Translations under genes and position numbers: made by a program
From: Gnetum montanum
Lineage: Eukaryota > Streptophyta > Gnetopsida > Gnetales > Gnetaceae
Direction of reading: 5' to 3'
DNA length: 28,217 nucleotides
Assembly (NCBI GenBank): GCA_015680685.1
Contig: MNCI01002812.1
Span: 59,991 to 88,207, forward strand
Shown here: positions 19,447-28,217 of the stretch, one piece after another
Layout: the number at the start of each line of letters is the position of its first letter
Numbering within the stretch: the first letter of the stretch is position 1
The notes under the pieces: generated by a model
Told to the model about the DNA's origin: nothing
Databases searched by the model: none
The model's input: the letters and a program-made list of their open reading frames with translations, nothing else

Positions 19447-20575
19447 TGGTGGTGGGAAACATGGTGATGGTTGGCAACATGGGCATTTAAAGGTAGTAGC
19501 TTCTAAAATGAGAATAAACATATCTCAGCATAGGGGGGTTACGATGGCTCACTTTTTGGCCCTCTGAAGACCAACGACGAGCAACAAGAAGAGGTTGTGT
19601 GAGTGCGAACTATAGGCAACATCAGGGATAGCACGTATGGATGATGATTTCTAGGTCCTATTCTCTTATGGCTCTTGACCTCCCTCCCTCCCAATGTTAG
19701 TAGGGGAACATTGAGACCAGCTGTAGCAAATAGCAGTCAGCATCACATGGAAGATGACGGCACAATAGTAGCGTGCACATGCATTATCAGGTTGTCTTTC
19801 TCTCTCTAGCAACAGCGGCGAAAAGGTAATGGTCAATGGCATGTACAACAATGGTAGCATCTACGTCTGTGTCAACGACATGTACAACGATAGTTTGCAA
19901 TAGTAAACAATGTGCACATGGTGGTAGGATCATGGCGATGTGCGATTGATGACAACGAAAAGCAACATCTACGATGGCAACATTTACATCAGCATTAGCG
20001 ATGCTAGTAAAGGTCAACGATACATATGGCAATAGTCACGATGATCAACAATAGTGACAACTAATAGTGAATGACGACAATGCATGGTGGCAAATGATGG
20101 TGCACATCAACAGAAAGAACATGATAGTCAATGACGAGTACAACAACACGTGGTGGTCAATGATGGTGTCAGTATCAGCCAATAGCCAGTAGGTAGCAAT
20201 GATAGTAGCCAATAATAGTGGCAGCAGTGGTCATAAGAGATAGCACATCTATCTCCCTCTCTTTGCATTGTCTCCCTCTCCTCCCCATGCAATAAGGTTT
20301 TGAAGAAGAGAAGCCACTCTCATTTTGAATGAAAGTAGGAAACAAGCAACAATGACAAGCAATGGTAGTAGGAGATTGAGAAGAATTTTAAAATTTACAT
20401 TTAGTAGTTATTTTACCATTTTCTCATCAAGCCTTAAATTTTCCAATTTGATTTACCTTTTTGGAATGCTACATTTTCCTTTCGAGTTGAGACTATTCTC
20501 AAGTTTCCTAGGCAATAATCTCCCTAAATGAGTTTTTTTGAGTGTTAATGTGTCCAAAATTTACACATCAACACC
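19447..20575. other. Low-complexity region, possible 5' LTR of element C
   Basis: From about 19319 to 20230 the sequence is built from imperfect ATGGTGGCAAC, GATGACAAC and CAATGATAGT motifs, a cryptic simple sequence with open but meaningless frames. CT-rich tracts occur at 19680-19692, 19795-19807 and 20250-20285. The 3' part leads to a putative primer-binding site at 20580, so some of it is likely the 5' LTR of element C. The LTR start could not be placed. Confidence 0.4.
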
Positions 20576-20579
20576 TTTT

Positions 20580-20597
20580 TGGAGCTAAAAGGAGGGC
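20580..20597 (+). other. Degenerate primer-binding site of element C
   Basis: TTTACACATCA followed by ACACCTTTTTGGAGC resembles the LTR-end/PBS junction of Athila/Tat-type elements, in which TGGCGCC and a G-rich stretch pair with tRNA-Asp. Only part of the match is kept: TGGAGC, then GGAGGGC. A short hairpin (TTAATGTGT with ACACATCAA) lies just upstream at about 20544-20571. Confidence 0.35.
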
Positions 20598-21456
20598 TAT
20601 TTTTCAGCCTTTGTTTTCCATTTTTTGAAATATCAATTTTTCTTATTTTTTTCTGTTCCTAAAAGGTTTTTATTTTCATTTCTTGAAAATTTCATTTTCC
20701 CATTCTCAGTCATCTATTTTTTGATTTTTTTTTACATCCATCTACTTTACAATTTCTGAATCTCCATTTTTCCTATTTTAGTTACTTTAAACTTTTAATT
20801 TCCTATTTCAGTTTTCTTTCTTAGTTAACCAAAACCTTTATTATCCACTTTTTTTTCCTATCTTGGTGACAATCATTTATTTTCCAGTTACCATTTCTAA
20901 AATTCAATTTCTGCTACTTAAAAATTTCTATTTTCTAGTTCTTAAAAACTTTTATTTTTCAGTTGTAGTTACACAAACCTTTATTAGCCCATTTCTAATA
21001 CTAGTTGTAGTTAATAGTCACCTATTTTCAGTTTTATTGCTTTATTCTAGTTTTATTTCTAGAATCCTAAACCTTCTTTTCCGAGTTTTGATTTTGGTTG
21101 TCCTTACCTTAGTCCTAACTTTGGTGAGGTGATTTTCATTAATTATGTTTTAAATTTACTTTTTTGAAAATTCTACATTTGTTGTTTTTCTTTTCAAGTT
21201 TATATATAGTAATTTCAGTATTTCTTAAAAAAAGTAATAATATTTAAATATTTTTCTATTTTCTTTCATTTTTATAATTTAGTAGCATTTTACATTTCTT
21301 GTTCTTTTTCATTTTATGAGCAAATCTTTCTATAGAACATCTTAACAAAGAGCTTCTACTTCTACCCCTAGTCAACCAACTACCTATCATCTTACTTTAA
21401 GAAAACAATGAACTTCATGATTTCTGAGTTCTATCCTTAAAAAAACTTGAACTAGG
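20598..21456 (+). other. T-rich leader of element C
   Basis: About 850 bp with long T and TTC-rich runs on the plus strand and repeated TTTTCC, TTTCAGTT and CTTTTATT words. No coding frame is convincing; the open stretch at 20863-21132 is a composition artefact rich in Phe, Leu and Val. It sits where a long untranslated leader between PBS and gag is expected. Confidence 0.45.
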
Positions 21457-22785
21457 ATGGCAGCCAATCAACTCTTCACTCCCTTGGTGAGCAACCCCTT
21501 TAACTTCACCAACTATCACAATATTCCGAAGTCACTTCAAAACACAAATTTGTTCTTTGATCCCACAACCCCTACTAATGATGCTTGCCAACATATACAA
21601 TGTTTTGAAACCTTATTAGGCATTCATAACATTGTCCAAAATGACATAACATGTAGGGCATTTGTGACAACTTTTAGGAGCAGAGCCACCTAATGGTTTT
21701 TGATGCTTCCTACTGCCTCTATCAACAAATGGAAAAAGTTTAAAAATAAGTTCCTACTTTAGTTTGATAAGTTCACTAGCCCCGCCTTATCATCAAGTAA
21801 TTTTGCAAGCCTAAGGAAAATACGTAGGAAACATATCTGTGACTACAACTAAAGATTCCTCCATCAACTTGTTTATGTGTCAAATGAGATGCATCCGCAA
21901 CCTGATGGTATCCTCAATTTCTACCTCTCTACCATCTATGCCACTAAATCTGATCTCAACATAATAGAAATACAAGGGGCAATGGCTAAGGCTATTGAGT
22001 TAGAATAAATTACCTTGATGAATAGCATTCAAACTCAATTTGGGATGATAAATGTTAGCAACCCTATGCAATCTTCCCCTTTACCACCACAAACTTTTCC
22101 AATGAATAATACTTTGTTTCAAACGTCCACTCCTCTTCAAATGACTCAACCTACAAGTAGCTTTTTTCAAGGTCCCACATCCTCTTCATTTTTACCACCA
22201 AATACTAACTTAAGTGACGATCAATTGAAAGCTTTAATCTAATCCATCATAAATCCAAATGAAATATCTAATCCCAATGTGTCTACTTGTCAAACAGGAA
22301 ACCAAATGATACAAATATCAACTTCACTTTAAAAGCTTTCCAATGAAGTAGTTGAATTGAAGAAAAATAATAATAAAGTTCCTATACAATCTGAAAAATC
22401 AAGCACATTAATAAATGGTGAGTATTATCATCTTCGTGACACTAAGAAACATTCTGAGAAACTTGTTCTTAATTTTTAGCGCTATATGATGACAATGTTC
22501 AAAGTCAACAAAATGGAAAAACCCCAATTATGGTCTTAAACATACCTCATGAAACTAGAAAATGTAGAAGTTCCCTCATTATAATGAGTTATGGTAAGTG
22601 ATCACAATGCACATAACACTTGCTACTATAGAATTAGTGATATTATGAACATCACACAACAACACATTAGGAATAATCCTTATACTTCTCCAAACAGAAG
22701 ATCTCCTACTCAAAATAACATAAATAATCAAACCGGGCCATCCCAAGCATGTCCCACAACAACCAAACTCCCCTTCAATACTTAG
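21457..22785 (+). pseudogene. gag relic of element C
   Basis: A single frame runs 443 codons from ATG 21457 to 22785, interrupted only by stops and without a frameshift. It starts MAANQLFTPL. The capsid block includes HIQCFETLLGI, DITCRAFVTTF, a stop, WFLMLPTASINKWKKFKNKFL and LHQLVYVSNEMHPQPDGIL, matching the plant retrotransposon gag domain (F-x-x-x-L-x-x-x-A-x-x-W-(F/Y)-x-x-L-x-x-x-S-I-x-x-W). A Pro/Ser/Gln/Asn-rich middle follows (about 22060-22240). Near 22595 HNAHNTCYYR looks like the degenerate histidine/cysteine motif found near the end of this gag type. Most stops are at CAA or CAG positions, so the relic still shows its original frame clearly. Confidence 0.75.
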
Positions 22786-23099
22786 AAGAACTTTATCTCA
22801 ACAAGAAACCAAAGACAAACATAAGACTTATGATCTAGTTAAGGATTTGAAAAGAGTTAAAGCCAACATTTCAATGTATGATCTTCTACATTTTAACGAA
22901 ATGAAATATGTGATTCAAAATATAGTTCATACACCTAAAACTAATAAAGAAAATCTCCAACAACCAAAAGGCAAGTTCATTTTGTAGAAAGTCTTAATGC
23001 ATTATCAATACAAAATGCAAGCAATTCCATGTTGAACAAGAAAGATCAACCACCTATCTTAACAACTTTGATCATTTTGCAAAAGAATGTTCATAATTT
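22786..23099 (+). pseudogene. gag-protease linker relic of element C
   Basis: The frame at about 22827-22970 reads YDLVKDLKRVKANISMYDLL and HFNEMKYVIQNI. This is the short conserved linker of many plant Ty3/gypsy polyproteins ((Y/F)-(D/N)-(L/I)-V-x-x-L-x-x-x-(P/K)-A-x-I-S-(I/M)-x-(D/E)-L-L). It precedes the protease and confirms element C's gag-PR order. It is in a different frame from gag, and stops follow. Confidence 0.65.
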
Positions 23100-23666
23100 T
23101 TTGATGGATTTTGTGCAGCTATTAGTGTCATGCCACTTGAGGTATGTAAAACATTAGGAGCTCAGATGCTACCACAAGAAGGAAGTGTAATACAACTTGA
23201 TGGATCTAATTTATTTGTGGTAGGGTCATTAAAGGAAGTAAAAGTACAACTTAAACAATACCCTACTTTTACATGCTATATGGATATTTTAATAGTTGAT
23301 ATGTCATCCACTTATGGTGTGCTTTTATCTGGGACTTTTGGAGCCAAGTTTGGGGGCTTCTTTAGGTTAGATTTTTCAGAATTATTAATTCCTATTAAAG
23401 GAAAATCTGAATATATGGTCATACCAAGAGATTTTCTCTATAAACAAGTGGTAACAACTTTTGATCAACAAAATCAATCTCTGAAAAATCAAAATACTAA
23501 TATTTATATTGGAGTTATTGAAGTTGGGCTTGGTGAACATATTATAAATGACCATGAAAGTGAAATTTCAAAAATAAATCCTATTGCTTTTAGTGAATGT
23601 GAAGATATCTATGAAGATACCTTGCCTTATCATCAACATGATAAAGAAAACATTCCTTTTGGGTGA
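23100..23666 (+). pseudogene. Aspartic protease region of element C
   Basis: This is the longest open stretch in the window (178 codons from 23130). Just before it the active-site segment reads FFDGFCAAISVMPLE (Asp at 23103). The family has D-G-G-(A/C/S)-x-x-x-V-M-P, so the second conserved Gly is replaced by Phe. Then LGAQMLPQEG, LDGSNLFVVG, VKVQLKQYP, MDILIVDMSSTYGVLLS and GGFFRLDFSELLIP match the plant retrotransposon protease, including the (Y/F)-G-(L/V)-(I/L)-L-S block and the (I/L)-x-(L/M)-D-x-S-x-L-x-(I/L)-P end. The tail (about 23430-23666) is an acidic linker toward RT; the frame stops at 23664 and resumes in another frame (23584-23847). Confidence 0.75.
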
Positions 23667-24149
23667 TCCACCACCATTAGGAAAGGACAAATATATAAAT
23701 GAGATCCTAACCACTAAAACATTAGAAGGTGTGCCAAATTTTGATGACATATCCATTGAACGTATTCTTAAGGAAGAAAATTATGTTCCTGATTTATTAG
23801 TTCAAATGGCCACTACTGTAGATGTCCCTTTTAGACACGATGCTTAGGATTTTGAAAAAATTATTGAAAAGGTTAACTCTTATTCTATTCTAGATAATAT
23901 CTGTTCTTTTCAAGTTTGATGATAATGATCATATTCATGAATTTTTATTTTCCAAGGACAAATTTAGTGATTAACATTTTAAAGTTTCTCAAATTAATAA
24001 AGAAGCTATGTCAAAAGATGTCATATTTTCGAAATTTAGTTCCCATTAGAGAAAAAACAAGTGAATTGTGATTATGTATCGATTTTCATAATCTCAATCA
24101 TCAGCAAATTATTAAAAGATGATTTAACAAGAAATATATAGGTAAAGTC
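23667..24149 (+). pseudogene. Linker and truncated RT start of element C
   Basis: After the protease the reading frame changes and is broken. At 24034-24102 NLVPIREKTSEL, a stop, and LCIDFHNLNH match the first RT block (N-(I/L)-V-P-V-R-K-x-x-G-(E/K)-(L/I)-R-(L/V)-C-(V/I)-D-(F/Y)-R-x-L-N). The stop is TGA where the family has Arg. About 45 bp later the sequence meets the LTR of element D at 24150, so RT, RNase H and integrase of element C are absent from the window; they may lie beyond element D. Confidence 0.7.
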
Positions 24150-25066
24150 TGATGAGCGGTGAGGTACTCCTACGTCCAACCATACAAGTCACAAAGCGTT
24201 CACATGCAATCCGATCAAATTCCATGGACTTTATTGTTTCCCATGCACTAGTCCTTTAAGAAGTGAATCTTACCTTAAGGTTAGTCGTTGTCTTCCCAAT
24301 TACACTTGTGATAAATGTTGGTATGGTTAAGTGTAACTAAGGCATCTGATTTTTGTCATTTTGTGTTTTATAGTTTGGCACTCAAAATAAAAGGAATTTG
24401 ATTAACAAATCTAAATTAACTAATTAACTAACATTTAACTAATCCTAACATAAGCATCCAATCCCACTTTCCATACACATCCTAAACCTACATATCCACT
24501 ACTGGGTGACTAAGTGCTATGCTACTGGGCATACCAAGTAATAATGCTACTAGGATTACCAAGTGAACGTGTGTTATGCTCAAAGTGGTCATACTTATGT
24601 ATGCAATCCATCTTGTTTAATTGGCTCATTAACGTAATAACTGGAAAATATTTAATAACTAGTTGAAAACATTTAATAAATAACTAAAAACATTAAATGC
24701 ATAAATGAAATAGCTAATCTATCCAAAGTGCTACAAGGTTTATCAGAAAGCTCATCTTTATTGCTGCACACACTATTGTGCTCATGTACAACAATGCTCG
24801 AATAAAGATCCGTACACTCAATGACTCTTGTTGCGGGTACTTGAGGGAAAAATTCTAACTTTCAAATGGAAAAACTACAAGATCTTCACTGCAACTACAA
24901 TCTCTCATTACCATAAATGTAGCTGCAGGCATGTATTTATAGTCAAAAACCAACACTGCATTGATAGGGCCTCATCGATGCATGGTAAGATGCATCGACT
25001 AGGCCTCGTCAACAAGGCCTAGTCGATGAGGCCACGTCAATGCGACCAACTGAACATGACTCATCA
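24150..25066 (-). mobile_element. 3' LTR of element D (minus strand)
   Basis: About 917 bp, opening TGATGAGCGG and closing GACTCATCA, so its ends are near-complementary. It is the best preserved member of the family also seen at 6051 and 8548. On the minus strand a TATA box CTATAAATACAT lies at about 24932-24943. A perfect 14-bp inverted repeat (CATCGACTAGGCCT, arms 24993-25006 and 25015-25028) lies between the LTR edge and the TATA box. The five bases before it are AAGTC; the matching duplication would be beyond the window, after the 5' LTR. Confidence 0.8.
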
Positions 25067-25078
25067 TACCCCCATGAC
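25067..25078 (-). other. Polypurine tract of element D
   Basis: Minus-strand GTCATGGGGGTA directly precedes the LTR start TGATGAG, the same arrangement as at 9436. The upstream frame reads ELKDELSFSHGG, so coding sequence appears to run up to or into the tract. Confidence 0.75.
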
Positions 25079-28000
25079 TAAATGAAAGCTCATCCTTGAG
25101 TTCTTTTACAAAATTGGGAAGGTATGAAATTATTAATTGACTTTCCTTTAAACAAAACAAACTGACTGACTTGACAAAAAATGGAGTGCCCAAGTGTATG
25201 AATCAACACATTACAAAGAATGACAGTGTTTAGGACATAAAATTAAACACTATCACTTAACTCTTTAAAACTAGACAACACATTCCTTGATGGTGTGAAG
25301 CTAATGGAGAAGATCATATGATCCCAGATGGTGGTGGCTCCTAAGGCTCTAAGGGACCTTCACCAACTTCACACACAAGTGGTGGTTAAGGTGGTTACAA
25401 CTATCTTGCTGCTATTACGAATTTAGGTGGGAGGTGGAAGGCATCCAACACTACTTTCATTTTCTCCTCCTTACTCCTTGAATGGTGCACTATCCATGCA
25501 ACTTCACTAATGTGGGTTGGAACGAGCACATCCCAGGGACACAGGATTGCTGGAAATAGCTCCTTAGCATTGACGAACTAGGTAGTAAACTATTTGTGTT
25601 CAATGTCGAATGCCCTGACTATGTATTTCAAGTTTTGATGGGCATTCATTCGTTTGGCTAGGTTCTTAGGAATTGATCTTTGATCTCTAAACCATGCTCT
25701 AAGAACTTTGAGTTCAACATTTATAGCCTCAAGCTTTTACTTGGTGTCTTTATGATGCTTGAACTCTACCTCATATAAACAGATACAAGCTAGCCACTTG
25801 TTTTTCCAACTCTGACCATGATCATCCAATAGTTAACATTACTAGGTTTGCATATCGAAGATTGGCCAACTGCATATATTCTATCATTTTCTTGATCTAC
25901 AAATTCTTTAAGTAGATTTCTACTTTGTTGTAGGCATTAATCCAATGAACGATGGACTACCAATTTCTCTTCCTTGTTAGAGTTGCTGGAGGGCTTTGTT
26001 CAATTTGTCTTCACCATATAAGTGTATTTCTCATTAACTTCCTTGTGTAAGCCAACCTAGTCTCTGTAGTGATTCTTCACTTTTTCAAATTTGAGGGCCT
26101 CATGCTTCTAGGTGGCAATTTCGATGGCAAACTTCTAGCGCAAGCTGCGTACTTCCTCCATTGATAGATTTCAATTTTCTATGATCAATTTCCTCATTTT
26201 AGTATTCACCCTAACAAGTTACTCTTGCTATTGATGAATAAATTTCTGCATTTAATTCTTCTAAGCATCAACATTTCACAAACGATAATTCTATGTGGTC
26301 AGGTCTCATTCTCCTAGCGCATCTAGTTCAAGTCCTTCTGAATTGAATACATCTTGGCTTTAGCTGTGAACTAGTTGAAGATGGTCATAACTACCTCCTC
26401 CTTGACCTTCTGGAATTGTTCTTGAAGCTATCTAAAAGCTTCATCTCTTGTTACTACTGGGCTAAGGATCGCAAGATCCGTAAGTCAAGCATGTAGTTCG
26501 GTAACCTCTGTGACTAAGTGTTGATTTCATTCTTAAGCCATTTTGAGTTGCCCCTCTAGAATAATGCATTTTCCCCTTGCATTTATTATCTTTGACTAGG
26601 TCATAGTGATGTCTTTCAAAAGATCAAAGATGTCCAGAGTTGGTTGCCTAGTTCCCACCAGTCGTTCCAGCAACTTCTCATGCTAGGTTGCGTTTAACTT
26701 CCTATTGACCATGTCTATAGATGTCTACACATCTTGAAGTGCAGATATGTCTGGTACAGATGTTGCAAGTGCATTCAATGCTTCAATGAAACAGTCAGAA
26801 ACCACTTTAGCCACTGTTTCCTATCCTTGGTGCTACATCACCAAGACAGTTGCCCCTTCACCTTCCTCCAATCACATCGAGAATGTGGCAACATTCCCAA
26901 AGATTTCTGGGAATAGATGGTGTTGTGATAATGAAACCATCACCTCTTGAGTGTTGGGATCCAACCTCATAGGCATCTATGTTCATTAGGTAAAGAAAAT
27001 TGGACCATCCCTCTTCATCTGGATACCTATCTGGGCCACCTCATTAAGGTGACTCATCACTGGTTGATACACAGATGGATCTACCCCAGTCATTCCTACA
27101 TGTTGTTGTTGTTCACTCAAGAGCTACTCTTGGATTTTTTGTAGACATTCAAAGGGTGCACAAGCCTTTGATTTTGTTTCTTAAGTGGGGGGTGGTGGCT
27201 GCTACTCCTCTTTTTGGATCATTACTAACATTTTATCTTTCATGATTTTTGACCATGAGGCTAAAGGAACATGCCTAATGGTATCGTTGGAGTAGCAAAC
27301 GATGCTTACCCTTTTGCAAAGTTTTTGAATGAGGCATGGAAAGGGTAGGTTCTTCCTTCCATGTTCATTTTCTTTGAAGCATTTCTCGATCTCTAAGTAG
27401 ATCAATTATGGAAGGTTGACAAAACATTTCTCACTTAAAGTGGTGCATGCTTGGGTAGAGAAGGTGATTACCTTGCTTGGCCTCACCATTGGATTGAGGT
27501 GATAGGCCATGATTTTAAAATAAATTTGCTCTGCTAGTGTCAGCACACCATACTCCTTATGGTCAACCCTGTAGCATCATTCGTTCCACTCCCTTTTGGC
27601 CTCAGGATCACTTTTTGTGAACAGTTCTGCTAGCTGTGTTCTGATATCAGGCAACCCAAGTGCCTGTGCAATAGCTTCTACCAAATAAGACACTTGAATA
27701 TCCTTAATTTTGACAATGGATCCTAGCCTTTGGCTACTCCAAAAGAGATATGTCTTTTCCATGTACCATTCTCCACTGGATGTGATTATTGGCCACATGG
27801 GAAAAGCTTGCAACTAAGTCTTTACATCTTTTAGATATTTTTCTAGAAATGGCCCAAAGTTGATCTCTTAAAGAACTAATCATTGAATTTCTCATGACCT
27901 GATGATGTTTAGGTAGGCTTAAGTCAAAGTGACCTCAAGCCTTGGTGCATGTCTAGGCACTTCTCCTCATTGTGATTATTTTGTAGGTACTTCTTCTTCT

Positions 28001-28217
28001 AGAATCTATCGAACAAATTCCACTTTGGACTCCTCACAAAGAGGTCCCGTTGCATGGGTTGCCTCTAGTAGTTCTTGGCCTTGTTCTTATTAGCCCCTTT
28101 TAGCTTTGGGCTACTTCTCCCATGGTTGCGAGGTTCTCCTTCTTCTAGGAATTTCTATTTTAGTGTCATCTATAATTACAATGAGACCATGGATTAGCAA
28201 TCATTGTGTAACCTTAA
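25079..28217 (-). pseudogene. Extra ORF downstream of pol, element D (degenerate)
   Basis: Minus-strand relic entering from the right window edge. From 27813 one frame runs to 27202 with only two stops. It reads MWPIITSSGEWYMEK, then VSYLVEAIAQALGLPD, KREWNE, stop, CYRVDHKEYGVL, IMAYHLNPMVRPSKVIT, LIYLEIEKCFKENE and LPFPCLIQKLCKR. The same blocks occur in element A. The LPFPCLI segment resembles the putative plant transposon protein domain of Athila/Tat-like third ORFs (tentative). Nearer the LTR come a probable coiled coil (LLERLVG, LDIFDLLKDIT, ILEGQLKMA; about 26700-26520) and a segment with RDQRSIPKNLAKRMN and KELFPAILCPW (about 25690-25530) that element A lacks. Stops are mostly TAG, TAA or TGA at former Gln or Trp codons. 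The function of this ORF is not known. Confidence 0.6.

Noticed and set aside
19294-20032. Several overlapping ORFs on both strands (19294-19521, 19319-19567, 19666-19860, 19787-20032)
   Set aside because: They lie in cryptic simple sequence; the predicted peptides are low-complexity and mutually antisense.
20863-21132. 89-codon ORF resembling a membrane protein
   Set aside because: Its hydrophobicity follows from T-rich composition (Phe, Leu, Val codons) in the leader region, with no family resemblance.
26734-27144. Three overlapping plus-strand ORFs
   Set aside because: They are antisense to the third ORF of element D, whose minus-strand reading shows homology with element A.

Overview
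This window looks like nuclear DNA from a seed plant with a large, repeat-packed genome, most probably a gymnosperm; that placement is inference. The grounds are nested, heavily mutated Ty3/gypsy retrotransposons, a plant-style promoter with a spliced first exon, AT-rich spacer, and no intact long gene. No bacterial operon, CRISPR array, rRNA or tRNA was recognised. All similarities were judged by eye from conserved motifs.

Layout. (1) 1-4455 is a higher-order tandem array. Units start at about 1, 1109, 2172 and 3376. Read on the minus strand, the first three each carry a G-box/TATA promoter, a short 5' leader, an ATG and an 88-nt first exon encoding a signal peptide, ending at a GT splice donor. 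The rest of each unit is nested shorter repeats (52 bp, about 100 bp), and the right end of the array has a 287-bp period. (2) 4456-8547 is AT-rich spacer holding a LINE reverse-transcriptase relic (about 5468-5880), a diverged direct-repeat pair, and a solo LTR at 6051-6910 flanked by the 5-bp duplication GTAGC. (3) 8548 to about 14600 is element A, a minus-strand Ty3/gypsy of the same LTR family: 3' LTR, polypurine tract, an extra ORF downstream of pol (Athila/Tat-like layout), a spacer, then a broken integrase. (4) About 14600-19446 is element B, a plus-strand chromovirus relic: gag tail, protease, RT, RNase H, integrase with GPY/F-like and chromodomain-like tail, polypurine tract, and a 3' LTR starting TGTAACG. 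(5) About 19447-24149 is element C, a second plus-strand Ty3/gypsy: low-complexity and T-rich leader, a degenerate primer-binding site, gag, protease and the first residues of RT. (6) 24150-28217 is element D, minus strand, a second copy of the element A family. Its 3' LTR begins just inside element C's RT, and its extra ORF runs to the window edge.

How it fits together. The retrotransposon parts are dead. Nearly all their stop codons are ones that C-to-T change on either strand produces from Gln, Arg or Trp codons, and several catalytic or metal-binding residues look lost the same way. The only part that looks like preserved host gene function is the minus-strand array at the left edge. Its three promoter/first-exon copies keep frame, exon length and splice donor, and the gene body they would feed either lies left of the window or is hidden in the repeat-filled introns.
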